From NCBI GenBank assembly GCA_963978905.1, contig OZ022257.1, positions 28,907,274-28,971,273 on the forward strand: a stretch of 64,000 nt of DNA. Reading direction: 5' to 3'. This document shows, piece by piece, positions 45,201-56,075 of the stretch; positions within the stretch are counted from its first letter, which is position 1; the number at the start of each line of letters is the position of its first letter. The position numbers were made by a program, and so were the translations under genes. The stretch comes from Trichostrongylus colubriformis. Taxonomy: Eukaryota > Nematoda > Chromadorea > Rhabditida > Trichostrongylidae. Below the pieces are notes generated by a model. That model saw only the letters and a list, made by a program, of their open reading frames with translations. It did not search any database and had not been told where the DNA came from.

Positions 45201-48200
45201 AATCTCGTACGAAAGAACATAATTCACCCACTCCACCACCGCGAGAGTGGAACGCCGCCACTCCGTGTCAGTTGTCGTCAGTGAATGAGAGGTGCCATGC
45301 TGTTCCGTATTATGGAGACATGCATGTCTCCCCCTCATATCAGTTGCTCGGAATGTGGCGCAAATGGCAAGAGATCATTCGTAATAAATAAGCACTCATT
45401 TCAGTTGTTCATACTTGGATTCCTGCAGAAATCCAAAACGCTACAAGCATTTTCGTGGCAGAAATCTCAGTCTCGCATGCCAGGAGCCACGTTTAGGCCT
45501 CTAAGACGATCTGGTCAAAACGTTAGGCCGTCAATAAATGTTCCACGTAACAACTTCGTTGGCATAACAGAAGAAGTTTCAAATAATATCGATGCCGAGT
45601 TTTACGAAGAGAGAAGTTGGAATTTGATATTTATTGAACTTTTGTGAGTAAATTAAATGCTTAGTATGTTACATAGGATGATAATGGATCGTAAAGAAAG
45701 TTCATGGCTCGTCTAGCAAATTCATGATAAATCCGATTCCAAAAACGGCCAGACAAGGCCAATTGATGTAAGTGATACTGCTTAGATAGATAGACAGTTG
45801 CCCTTCTTGGATGTATGCCTTCCTGGGAAATCGATGACCTTCTTAATTACAAAAGCAATCTTGTTGCAAATCGGATAATACACTTCTGAACGCTTTACTC
45901 CAAGACTTCAGACGTAATCAATTAGCAACAAAGACGGTTCTAACCGTGAATGTAGCGTGGGGAATGGCACTGCATCGGATCGGGTGGGGGGAAATAAGCC
46001 AAAAAATCGCGTCAGCGGCGTCGCACTCGCGGCGCCACCAGTACGACTTGCGAATCGATTTTGCTTTTGGGAGCCCGGCAGAGCGTGGCTGCATCACTGC
46101 TGCACTCCACCCATGCCACTCTGCCTCCTCCAGCCGCGCCACCCTGCCTCCTCCACCTTTGCCACACTGTCTCGCTTGAAGGCTGCCAGCACTGTCATTG
46201 GCACTCGCGCCCGCTGCGCCGCTCGCCGCGGGCGGCCACGCGAGATACACCCCATCGGATCAGTTTAGAGAGCTCCCAAAGGATAATGAGGTACTCTAAC
46301 CTACAGCTAACTAAGGCGCTACACCCCACGTAAGCCGGATCAGGAGAAACAGGAGAATGAGTGCCTCATGATCTCACACAAAAGCAGTAGTGATCCCGTG
46401 TTTCAAGTTTTGAACGAACTGCGGTTGCCCCCTTGTCCACCTCACCGTCCGGGTCTGGGGCCAACGGACGGCCATTTTTCCAGCTATTTGACAACTCCCT
46501 TTTAAGCAAAGCGTTGAGGTTGTAATGACGTGAGGCCACTTGGACAATGGCACGTACTCAAAATCGTCAGACTCTGGCAACAAAGAACGTCTTGCCTCTA
46601 CATAAGTGTAAGCGATACATATGCCGTCTCGTTCACTGTTCTCATTCGAATAGCTCTGAAGTTTCCCTATTTAGAAGCTTGATGATCATAGAGCAGTCAT
46701 ACTCACCGAGAGTTCATTTTTTGCAAGGGTTTTTTTTTTCGACAGGGGTCACGGATGGGATGCCTCGACCATGTGCACTGTAGCCTAGTTACTCAAATGG
46801 GAATTATTGACTGCACATCGATTGTTCCAATTCTTCGCCAATTTCTCGTCAGCGTGATCCATAAAACAAGCTCGTAACTCTTTTATGTTTGAAAGCTCGC
46901 GGTTTACTGACCAGTATCGAGAGGACTCTTAAAGACTGCACATCGATTGTTCCAACTACGCACCACACAAACGGCAAAATTGGCAAGAAAATTATCATTT
47001 TCAATTGATCAACGATAGAAATCGTGTAGCGGCTCGTATAAGAACTTGACTTGCTAACCGCTGATGCCTCCACATTGGGGTTCCGGGTATCCGTGCTCCA
47101 GCACTCGGCTCCGTCCAGATGAGCTACGTGCGTGGGCTTCTCAGGAGACTATACTGACTCCCCCTCAGTATGGCAGCCGCACCCTGGAGGTGTGTGCTCT
47201 AACCCAGCCGTACCAGTCCAAGAAATGTAGGCGACGTGCTTTTCCATAGCCACTCGACCCCTTCTCTCCAAGCCTACACGTTACCATCTACAGCCGCGAA
47301 TACATAGCTTACGATTTCTATATTTATTTATTATGGCACAACTACTGGGTCACCCCATGATTTTTTTACATGAAATCTTTTCGATGACATTACAAGTTTT
47401 GCAGCATATAGTGCAACATAATTCGGAAGAGAGTTGTACTCTTCAAAAAGAGATGTTCAGTTTTCAAAAATGTTATAATGGGGCCGTTACTCGGGCTGGC
47501 GAAGGGGTAGGCTGCCGAAAAAAATCGACGAATCCGGCAATTAATCAAAACACTTTATTTCACACAAGAGAACCAACCAATTATGTGTCCCGTACCTAGC
47601 CCCGACCTTTTCTGCAAACTCTTGGTTGATCAAGAAGTCGCTTGTTCCTTTCACAAATTCCTTTTTCCAGAAGCACTCACGTTTACTCGAAATGATATTT
47701 TCCCCTCAAAATCCCTTGCCCTTCATGGACCATTCGGGAGAATTTCTTCGTTCTATCAAAATTGTGTTTCGGTTTTGTTTTGGCCACGATTCATGTCGAA
47801 TTTTAACACTATGTGACAGAGGCCCAGATTACATTATCACACAATTTATTTCTCAACAGAAACTTAAAGAATCCGGTCAATGATGTTTTCCCTCCCTATA
47901 TGTTACCTCCAACTGATGTTTCACCACTTTTTGAACAGATGCCAAAATTCTTTGCTTTGATTCGAAGTGATCGTCAAAAATCACCGATTTGTTGCGTAAA
48001 AACTGAATGTGGAAAAGGATTGACGCGACTTCTCATGCAACGAAATGGTAGAACATTTAGAAAAGGTCGGTGTCAAGTGGGTCGAAACCCACAAACGATT
48101 GATTTCTTCGCAGTGAATGATATGTCTCGATTCACTGCCGGTTTTGTTGATTTTTTGTCGACTAACGATAAGCAACCACTTCGCCAGCCTGGAACGCCGC

Positions 48201-51200
48201 ATTACGACGCACACAGAAAATGAACATGATAGAGCAGAAAATCTCTTCTGTATGGTGTATGACATTCTGCAAGAGCTTGTGGTGTTGTAGGAAAAAGTTT
48301 TTCTAGAAAGAACGTCACTACTTATGGAATGAGCCAATATTCACATTTGTCGGCCTTCGCTTATCTTCCTGCTGGAATTCCGTGCTTCAAACCGCAGATG
48401 ACCAAAAGACATTTACGATAACATGGTAATGCCTGCACTCTGCAGGTACCCTTTTTAATTGCCGCAGATGTCCATGTCCTCAGTAATAGCAGACAAGGGC
48501 CTACCAGCGCTCGACCAGTCGAGCATAGTGCACTCGATCCCATCATGTCCTATAGGGCTGGCCCTATAGGAGATGATGGCAGAGCATCATAGACAAGCTC
48601 TACGGTCCAGTTTGGCACCCTCGTGACGAATGGCTAATGCCCTTTCCTCTCAAATAATAGGCATACCACCGACGGGCAAAAGCGACCCTTTATATACTGA
48701 GCCAAGACTGAAGGCATGACCGGGCGCGCGATGCGCCCACAAGAGCAACTGCGAACCACAACAAATCGAGAGATAATAGGGAATTGTAAAAATCCACCGA
48801 AATGGCGTAAAAGTGCTGCAGATGAAGAATCCGCTCCTTCAGTAAATGGCATCCTTGAGAGAAAAGATACCTCAGAGAAAGGAGTGAAAAATTCTCTGGC
48901 GCGCACGTGGAGTGTGCCGAGTGACGTCACAGCCATCGCGTTGCGCGACGGTGGGCGAGAGCCCGCGCTGTCACCATTTCGCTTCCATGAGAATAACTTT
49001 TCTGTCACTTTACCAACGTCTTAAGCTGACTGGCTCATTTCTTTTTTTTTTTTTTTTGTCCTCCTGGAGGGTTACAACAGAGCAGAGATTAGAACGTCAG
49101 CTACTGCATTCCCTTCACTACTAGGCCTAGGCGCTTCCAGACGGTTGGACAATCGCGGCACACCGAAAAGATCAGCTCTCGCAGCTATCACATAGAAAGC
49201 TTGGGAGAGCAAGATGAACTCGCCCTCAGTGCTGGACCGTGCATTGCGGTGATAGAATTAGTGCCGCGATCGCCCCGAATAAAGTCTGGTGAAGTGTAAG
49301 TTCTAAAAGTCGGTAAAACAACTGTCCTGTTGTGGACTAATATTTCAGTGACTCACCTTCACCCATCCAATGAAGAATATGAACTGCAGAATAGTCATAA
49401 TGGGTATATATAGATCTACCTGGAATAGTGAGATCACACATATGTGAAAGCAATGTACTGTTCTTCATCTTCCAGTAAAGTAAAAGTAAACTGATGAGGT
49501 CCCGAAGTTTCGTTGCAAAAAACTTGCGAGTTTAAAAAGGTACACAAAAAAACTTATCTCTTTAACACGTTGGCGACATTGCGTCCCAATGCTGGGATGC
49601 ACGTTTTCTGCCGCGTGGGACAATGCGTCCCAATGGTGGGATGCAGCAAGAAAATTCCTTTTTTCAACTGATTTGAAATCCACGAATAATTAATTTTGTT
49701 CAACAGGCACAAGGGTATCTAGGATGAACATGAACCGCTTACATCTTTTCAATAAGTTATTTTCATACTTTGTATCACCATCCAGCACAGGCTCGTTATC
49801 ATCGCTGTTGATTAACAGATCGTTAAAACTAGCATTCAGCTCTGTGAAGTCATCGCAGGTATCCATAGTCAGTTGAGATTTGTAGCCATTAAATCTTAGT
49901 CAAGATATTTATGCTCGCGAGACCTCGACTTTTTTCACATGCCCATCACCTGGTTAAGCACTTCCCATCACTACCATGCAATAGTCTCTTATTCAAGCCC
50001 TTAAGGGGTATCTAAAATTTCGCAGTGCTCATTACTTTGTATTGACGCTCAAGGCACACGCGAAATCCAGCGGGGTTGGAATGGTAGAATCAAAAACTCC
50101 AATGCTGGGACGTAGTTCTCAGCAAGGAGAGCGCGCGATGTCCCACGTGGCAGACACGTGAAAAAACGCGCGGTCGCCAACGTGTTAAAGAATAGTGATA
50201 TACAGATACTGAATATGAAAAGTACAGTTTCCTAGGTACAGTTCATTTCGAAAAAAACTGACGGGGCGTGTCCTACAGACTTGAATGAACGTGTATCAAA
50301 CTCTCTCAGCTCTCTCACCCTGCCATACACTCTCACTCTCGCCTCGTACTCTCACTCTCGCCATACACCCAAGTCTGTAGGACACGCCCCGACAGTTTTT
50401 CCGAAATGGACTGTAGTGGGAATAGGTAGGTTGCAGAAGCGCCAAAGCCACGCATGTCGCGTTCTTTGACTGATAGTCCTGCACCACAAGTTCTGTCGAG
50501 TTTCACTTTTTTCAGTTTTTTTTCTTCTTACATCGATTCAGCATCTGTGTTAGGTTGTAGATTATTTGTATGTTTCCAACGCATTTTACTTATTCAATTT
50601 CACATCGAATTCTTAATCGCAATCTGTTATATGCCATTTGGAAGAGGTCTTTACACTATTCATCTGATCTGATCTCCTCATCAGCTTTTTGCCTATAGGA
50701 AAAAAAGCAACTAAGGCTGCTCGCTCCATGTAAAAAAGGACGGTAAGGGGTAATGGCTATTCGAGAGCCTCACTCTGAGGAAAGGGTTGGACTTCCTTGC
50801 AACACAAATCCATGATCTGCTTTCGGGATATGGGGAGGGTCCAAAACGCTTGAAAATGCTTCCAGAGATTAAGGTGATTGAAAACTCTTTCGAAGCCCGG
50901 TTAAAGAGGTAAGCCGGCTGAGAAAACCCTACTTACAAAGCAGGGTTATCTGGCTACATGAGAACGATCAACCTCACTTCGAGAAGGTCGTCAAGGCCGT
51001 TCTCCGCAGACACGATAGGTAAGTTCAGCAGAACATTCATCTGTAGGAGTTACCTTCAGCAATGAGGCGCACCGTGAAACCAGGCTGAAAAACTTTCTCG
51101 TGTTAAGACCACACGGCCCGCGAAATGACACTAGGGTTGAGCATGAGATGAGGGTGGAGAAGACAGGGACCAAGCTACACTCACAGAGCAGTCAGCTGCA

Positions 51201-54200
51201 GGTCTCCTCGTATCGTTTGGTCAAGAGAATACGCAGCCACTGGGTCACGGTTGGGAACTATACAATCCAAAGGAGGAATTCAAAATCGGCGATGCCAAGA
51301 TCCCTATAAAGATCGCTTTCTAAAAATTGGAGACCCTATACTGCTATACAGAAAAGTATACCTTTGTCGCCCAGCTCATCTCCGTCCAGTACCCGGAGCT
51401 TTGGTAGTAGCTAATGCAGGCACTCGCATCAAGGCGTCGTAGCGTTGACTTACCGACCTGCGTTAAGGCCCCTCTGCGTACTCACCCAACATTGAAGCGA
51501 AGAGTCACTCAGAGTATACGAAGCCACATGATCAGTTTGTATTTAATTCTTCTTGTAGCTTCTTCTGTACTTCCTTTCATCAGTTCGCATCGATGCGCAA
51601 TTCGAGTCTTTTTTGAAATTCTTTTTATACCATTTCCACTTTGAATTGGACATTTTTCAAACCAATATTGACGCTTTTCAAATCACCTAGGTCATTTTTC
51701 ATATAACGCTGGACGTCTTACAAATCGCCTAGGACTTTTTCATATCAAATTAGACATCTTTCAAATCACCTAGGACATTTTTCATATCACGTCGGACGTT
51801 TTTCAAATCACCTAGGGCTTTTTCAAATCAAACTAGACATTTGCCATTTGACACATGTGTTTTGTAATATACGCTGTCAGATCTCAAGTCTGACAGCGTA
51901 TATTACAAAACACATGTGTCAAATGGCAGTACCCGTCGATAAATAGCCGCATTTCAAAAAAAATTGCCGCGTCAGCGCGCGAAATACTAACACGGCGGCT
52001 TGACTTTCGTAATCTCTTTAGTTGTGACGAATCTGCGTACTGTCCAGTCTACTTCACGTGTCATCCATGAGCAGCGAGGAGATCTCAATTTCTGGTGAGC
52101 GGCGAAGTTACAGGCGGACGACCTTGGCGCAAAAGGAAATCCTCGTCAAGCTTGTACAAATGGACGGAAAATCAATCCATGAAGCCGCTCATGTCGCTGG
52201 TGTTGACAAGAGTGCGGCAGGGAATATCATTAGTGCGTACAGGAAGGAAGGTGCCATTGTCCAGCGTAGCTGTGAAGGAAACAACAGATCAAAGCTGACC
52301 GCGGACGTACTGCGGCGCATTGAAGAGATCGTGGAGCAACATCCAGAAGATAACTTGCGGAAGATTCAGGAATGGCTGAAGGAAGCCAACATCGTGTTGG
52401 CCGTTTCCTCTATTTTCAACGCCCTAAGAAAGTTGAAGATTACACTGAAGAAGTGCCACTATGAATTGGACCGAGTCAACAGTGCAGCAGCAATTGCAGG
52501 TAGGCAAGATGTGACATTTACTTCCTTCACACTCACCCCAAGATAAAGAAAAATGCATCTTCATCAACGAAAGTGGATTCAACCTTCACTTTCGTAGGAC
52601 AAGCTCGCTTAAGGTGAGGAACACGCGCCAACGTCGTAGTGTCAGCCAGATTCGTCGAGGAACTTGTGGCACAGATGAATGGGAGGGACGACGTGGATGG
52701 TGCATGGCTAATCATGGATGACGCTAGGCATAAAACGACCGAGCTGCGTGACATCTTGAACGGTACATCATAGTTGAAGCTTCTATTTCCTTACTTCTAC
52801 ATGCTCAACTCGGCGGAGAATGTCTTTTCAAAGATAAAGGCGGCAGCAGAGAATTCTAAGTAACGCTATGGCCGAGCGGACGCTGAGCGGGGTAATTCAA
52901 GAAAGCATCAGCACAGTGACGCAGCTGGATTGCGCGAACTATTTTTTACACGTAATGATGAACATGACAGCTGCTGCGGCACGGCAACACTTTAGTAACT
53001 GAACGCGTTCCAATGATCTGTTTACTTTTTGTGAAAAAATTGTATTTCTTGTGTTATATTGCATTAAGAATACACTATGAAGTTCAAGAAGAAACCCAAT
53101 TAAACAAAAAATCAAAGAACAAAAAATGAAAAACGTTCATGTTGATGTGAAAGACGTCTTTTCCGATTCGAAAAACGTCCAATTTGATTTGAAAATCGTC
53201 CATGGTAGTTTGAAAAACGTCCAATTTGACTTCAGCAATGTCCTGGGTGGTTTGAAAAGCGACCAGTTTGATTTGAAAATGTCTCGGATGGTTAGAAAAG
53301 CGTGCAAGTTGATTTGAAAGATGTCCCAGGTGGTTTGAAAAACCTCTACTTTGATTTGAAAATGTCCTATGCCATTTACTTCTTTACTGTCATATGCCAT
53401 CTACTACATATGTGTTCTGAAAAGTGTCCACCTTGAGTGGAAATGGTATATAGAAATGGCGACGACGCCGAACGCGTCCTCAGCACTAAACGGGCAATGA
53501 TGAAAGAGCGCGGATGAAGTCCAATACAAAATGAAATTGAAATGCCTTAATTAATTGAACTTATAGAGTTTGATGTGTCCCAGTTTATTTAAGAAGTGAC
53601 GTGAACTCGAATAAGATTTTTATGACTTTTGGATTGTTTCAGTTTTCTACAATGAAGCTCTAAACCTCACTGCTATGATTTAATTCCAGATGCCTCAATA
53701 AGATTCACTTGCTCACCGCTTTCTTTACCGATTCCCTGTCGAGATATTGCCGAGCGAATAATGCTATTACGAAGTAGCTGTAGACTGTGAGATGGACTAC
53801 CTGGAAGGCTGAAGAGTATCGGAGTATCTGTATTTTGGGCGAAATATTGTTTACATTAATCGTATTATGCTATAGCCATCAACAGTTCGTTGCTTTTTAT
53901 TTTCAGGGTTTTTTTTTGCTTCTTCTCAACTTAAAATATTTTTTGCCAAAAAATGTAGCGAACTCACAACTGTTGTGACTGTGACCAAACGCTTATGCTA
54001 TGAAAACTTCAGAAGGCTCAGAGCCTACCTGTGTGTACACTAGCGGCACCGGCACCCAGTCGTAAAGGAACAGATTGATGACGCTTGAACGATAACCGGC
54101 AATCCTCTTAATGATGAAATTTACTTGACTTCTTGTCAGCAGTATGTTGGTATTCCGATATGTGGTTCTCAGCTGTTCCGGTACACACTACACTTTTGGA

Positions 54201-56075
54201 CTGACACTGTTGAACCGACGAATACATGATTGCAGCTGTTGCACCATTTAAAAACGATTATGTTGATATCTTGCCCTGTTGATTATATTGATATATGTTG
54301 ATATCAGACACGACGAGTCTAAGACCCTCTGGGCGCAACTTTCAAACTTGTCCCCATCTCCACAGGTTGTTTTCCATGTAATGCCTAATTTCGTGACGGA
54401 CGGAAGTACAGACAGACGAAGCGTTTTATACATAGTAGGGATGGTAAGACGATGTGACCTGTTCCGTAGTTTACCTTCCCACGTTCACTGTTCAAAGAGC
54501 TTTCACTTGAAGGATGCTTTCTTATTTACAAGACTTACTGTGCTAGCCCTAGTCCTTCCACTCATAACATCTTACATGTGCCCTGTATTTATGCCTGTTT
54601 TCCTTTATTTTCCAGCCAACTTCACAGCAGAACTTCGATCATCTCTTGGTTCCTCGATTTTCTAGGCATACTCACTCACATCTAATAATGAGACGTAGAT
54701 GACTTCCCCTTTGATTCGTTTTTCGTCCCATGCAAGTGTGATAAGAGACTGAAGCCACTGTATCGGAAGCCAGTACTTCGCATGAGGAGAGGAGACATTT
54801 TCGAATTCTTCAAACTCTCGAGCTGTCATGAGACCTGAACAGAAAGCGGGATTAAATATAAAGCTACCTCAAACTCCCTTATTGCAACAATGAGCACAGC
54901 CCAGCCACTCATCAAAAACAACTGTGCATGGCGAACCCAGTTCCGTTGAGCATTTTCAGTTCGCTCACTGTGTTTTCAAGTCGCTGAGTGATATTATGAC
55001 ACCCACCGAGATTTCCTGTTTTTCTTGCCCGCGAAGCAATCCTTACTCTACGTTCGCGCTGCATAACTACCAGGGTTCGTGCGCCAATTGAATACTACTA
55101 TCATAAAGCACCAGAAATGATCGTCAATCTCTAAAAAAGTCGGAAGACTGTCAATCCCTAGAAAATTTAATCAGCATTTTCCATCTCTATCTTCAGTGAA
55201 GATGGAGGTCATAGAACAATAACGGCTCACATGCGAGACCCATCTTTTCATCATATGACGCTGCTCTTATCAAATACATATGCTTCCGCCTTTCCAGCAC
55301 CTGTCTTCTCTAGCCTGACCTCCATGATCGAGTGTTCGTTCTTCTCCCGCACAAAATCGGAGATTTGGTAACTCTCGTTAACAACCTTGCTGAGGTCCGT
55401 TCAATCTAGATACCTGAGGCGATTCATATTGGATGGTGCTCTTGAGTATTCCGTTTTTCCAAGCTCCCAACATTCTACGTTTCCAAAATCCAAAATGTGC
55501 CATTACCACTGAAAACCCTCCGAAGGGGAGTTAAGGTATGAACAATGATACTTCGTGTCCGAGCAGTGAGGGCTCTGTGCCTTTCATGAACCAAAGGGCC
55601 AAGCCTTAGGAAGCTCCCCACAAAAGAGCTACCACGAAACCTGGCTCCACTGTTTTAAGCTGGCCTTGATACCATAGGTGTTCTGAAGCCCGTCTGCGCC
55701 GGCTGAAGACTCTGTATTTTGATGAAGGTGAAAGTATTAAGTCTAAGCTTGCTCCTGTTTCTAGAAGAGCATTTTGGAAATATTAGGTCTCAGCACTTTT
55801 ATCTCTTTCGTTTCCCTATGTTTTGTATACTTGGCGGATGTGAGCCGTGAGCAAAATTACTTTTTTGGCACCCCCTGTATATTCAGTAGCGTATGTTCAA
55901 GTACTCACCTGATGTGACCAGATGGTTCATAGTTGGAAAACGACGGCGAACTAATGTGGAAATGTCGCGGAATACCAGAGCCTCTAACAGCACTAAGTAC
56001 CGTATGCAGTTGCGCCTAATCATTTTGGATCGCTCATCATCGCCGCGAATCGACGTAGTTATTTGTAGCGAAGGC
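41989..56075 (-). CDS. best: Bestrophin-family anion channel, nine exons, 5' partial
   Basis: Minus-strand exons in transcript order: 56075-55909, 54834-54680, 54106-54029, 53800-53717, 49419-49357, 44240-44160, 44017-43872, 43018-42813, 42242-41989. Every phase agrees; about 410 codons. Signatures: [64 protein letters not shown] and the calcium-clasp block [20 protein letters not shown]. In vertebrate bestrophins the aspartates of this block bind calcium that opens the pentameric chloride channel. Missing are the first ~80-100 residues with the first membrane helix and pore neck. The first six exons are secure; the last two, a serine- and basic-rich cytosolic tail, rest on phase and composition. 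Introns hold a Tc1-like element, a piggyBac remnant and others. Confidence 0.9.
42243..42812. other. Proposed bestrophin intron
   Basis: No repeat or other exon recognised. Confidence 0.3.
42813..43018 (-). CDS. best: Bestrophin tail exon (probable)
   Basis: 68 codons, basic and serine-rich ([34 protein letters not shown]). Acceptor CATGTAG, donor GTATGTAAG. An in-frame TAA just after the donor would give an alternative end. Confidence 0.55.
43872..44017 (-). CDS. best: Bestrophin exon (post-clasp)
   Basis: Acceptor ACTGTTACAG. Encodes [20 protein letters not shown] and [19 protein letters not shown]. Either it ends at TAG (43868) or it is spliced at GTAGCT two codons earlier; the phase of the next exon supports splicing. 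Confidence 0.85.
44160..44240 (-). CDS. best: Bestrophin exon (calcium clasp)
   Basis: 27 codons, [16 protein letters not shown] then [11 protein letters not shown]; acceptor CTTTGTATAG, donor GTGATT. The clasp asparagine and all four aspartates are kept; the human Gln293 position is valine here. Confidence 0.95.
45022..45629 (+). mobile_element. Unclassified element F2, copy 2, with 9-bp target duplication
   Basis: TTTATTGAA flanks it at 45013-45021 and 45630-45638. The left text GTTATGCCAACGAGGTTGTT is mirrored near the right (AACAACTTCGTTGGCATAAC at 45550-45569), and ACGTTTCGACCAGATCGTCT is mirrored by AGACGATCTGGTCAAAACGT. Beyond the mirrored part it continues AATAATATCGATGCCGAG to GAAGTTGGAATTTGATA, as in copy 1. 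Confidence 0.65.
45946..46268. other. GC-rich patch in bestrophin intron
   Basis: Strongly enriched in G, C and CpG relative to surroundings (GCGTCAGCGGCGTCGCACTC, CGCCCGCTGCGCCGCTCG), open in several overlapping frames as expected of low-stop sequence. No family recognised. Confidence 0.35.
46800..46960. repeat. Direct repeat, ~125 bp apart
   Basis: GACTGCACATCGATTGTTCC occurs at about 46809 and 46934 in the bestrophin intron. Confidence 0.45.
47345..48337. mobile_element. Diverged M4-family element
   Basis: Starts CTGGGTCACCCCATGATTTT after TA and ends ACTTATGGAATGAGCCAA before TA; 993 bp. Interior segments match the copies at 7696 and 29808 (GGCTGGCGAAG, AATCCGGCAATTAATCAAAA). A 136-codon plus-strand frame at 47813-48223 shows no transposase motif. 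Confidence 0.65.
48338..49356. other. Bestrophin intron; nothing recognised
   Basis: 48716-49024 is open for 102 codons on the plus strand and 124 on the minus, but without motif or splice context. A T homopolymer sits near 49041-49057. Confidence 0.3.
49357..49419 (-). CDS. best: Bestrophin exon
   Basis: 21 codons, [20 protein letters not shown] plus K; acceptor CTATTCCAG, donor GTGAGT. Confidence 0.9.
49566..50184 (-). mobile_element. piggyBac deletion derivative
   Basis: Ends CACGTTGGCGAC and GTCGCCAACGTG, each flanked by TTAA (49562-49565, 50185-50188), 619 bp. Subterminal CGTCCCAATGCTGGGATGCA-type repeats occur near both ends (TGCGTCCCAATGGTGGGATG; ATGCTGGGACGTAG). The minus strand keeps the start of a transposase frame. 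Confidence 0.8.
49690..49866 (-). pseudogene. N-terminal 58 codons of a piggyBac transposase-like ORF
   Basis: [20 protein letters not shown] starts at 49866 and runs to a stop at 49690. It is acidic, as piggyBac transposase N-termini usually are; the catalytic DDD region is absent. Assignment rests mainly on the element ends. Confidence 0.5.
50239..50413. mobile_element. Small TA-flanked MITE, family S, copy 2
   Basis: 175 bp. Arms CAGTTCATTTCGAAAAAAAC and GTTTTTCCGAAATGGACTG-like mirror, then CGGGGCGTGTCCTACAGACT mirrored by AGTCTGTAGGACACGCCCCG. The core is a CTCTCAC repeat tract. Confidence 0.7.
51655..51840 (+). repeat. Left subterminal array
   Basis: Four to five degenerate units alternating TTTTCAAATCACCTAGG and TTTTTCATATCA(C/A) with a period near 40 bp. 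Confidence 0.7.
51842..51928. repeat. Perfect 39-bp inverted repeat with 9-base loop
   Basis: TGCCATTTGACACATGTGTT onward (51842-51880) is mirrored without mismatch at 51890-51928. The interruption-free match contrasts with the decayed surroundings. A looser version (TGCCATCTACTACATATGTG) sits near 53397, close to the other end of the element. Confidence 0.9.
52058..53002 (+). pseudogene. Tc1/IS630-like transposase, frameshifted
   Basis: The first 162 codons are intact: a helix-turn-helix region with [19 protein letters not shown] and a second one ending [20 protein letters not shown]. After a frameshift near 52540 come [13 protein letters not shown] (first catalytic block, Glu in place of the usual Asp after Ile-Asn), [13 protein letters not shown] (second) and [16 protein letters not shown] (third; Glu kept). 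The C-terminus [19 protein letters not shown] is again readable. Stops and frameshifts at about 52540-52650 and 52770 make it inactive. Confidence 0.8.
53126..53365 (+). repeat. Right subterminal array
   Basis: Eight or so units of TTTGAAAA(C/A)GTCC(A/T) alternating with TTTGATTTGAAAA, the reverse complement of the left-array unit. Confidence 0.7.
53717..53800 (-). CDS. best: Bestrophin exon
   Basis: Acceptor CAGCCTTCCAG, donor GTGAGC. Encodes [20 protein letters not shown], aligning with the vertebrate VVTxAVYSF...GRQF block. Confidence 0.9.
54029..54106 (-). CDS. best: Bestrophin exon ([12 protein letters not shown])
   Basis: 26 codons. The start follows ATTAAG, an AAG acceptor required by phase; donor GTAGGC. 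Encodes the highly conserved start of a membrane helix. Confidence 0.85.
54310..54450 (+). mobile_element. RTE/SINE-like 3' tail fragment
   Basis: GCCTAATTTCGTGACGGACG, ACAGACAGACGAAGCG and ATACATAGTAGGGATGG parallel the tail at 8790-8860. The 5' extent is unknown. Confidence 0.4.
54680..54834 (-). CDS. best: Bestrophin exon
   Basis: Acceptor TTTCTGTTCAG, donor GTGAGT. Encodes [20 protein letters not shown] then [15 protein letters not shown]; 155 bases, phase fits both sides. Confidence 0.9.
54835..55908. other. Bestrophin intron
   Basis: Minus-strand open stretches (for example [16 protein letters not shown] near 55350) are coding-like but do not match bestrophin. A TTTTTTGGCACCCCCTGTAT sequence at 55861-55880 resembles a Tc1-type terminus without a partner. 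Confidence 0.3.
55909..56075 (-). CDS. best: Bestrophin exon (RRFPT block)
   Basis: Acceptor GTCCACTTTTAG, donor GTGAGT. Contains [14 protein letters not shown] and [20 protein letters not shown]. Needs two bases from an upstream exon that is not present in the window. Confidence 0.9.

Larger units (their letters stand above)
51628..53448 (+). mobile_element. Tc1/IS630-superfamily transposon with inverted subterminal repeat arrays
   Basis: Ends TACCATTTCCACTTTGAATTGG and a mirrored GGTGGACACTTTTC...GTGGAAATGGTA, flanked by TA (51626-51627, 53449-53450); 1821 bp. Inside each end is an array of short repeats in opposite orientation (left TTTCAAATCACCTAGGACAT, right GGTGGTTTGAAAAA). Between them lies a decayed transposase on the plus strand. 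The element occupies the 4.3-kb bestrophin intron together with the piggyBac remnant. Confidence 0.8.

Noticed and set aside
47064..47249. 61-codon plus-strand frame rich in R, S and P
   Set aside because: Reads plausibly but has no acceptor or donor, no motif and no neighbours.
48634..49024. 102- and 124-codon frames on opposite strands
   Set aside because: Mutually overlapping, no motif, GC-rich intron sequence.
51655..51840. CRISPR-like regular short repeats
   Set aside because: Units are degenerate, there are no unique spacers, the genome is eukaryotic, and the mirrored array at the other end of the transposon explains them.
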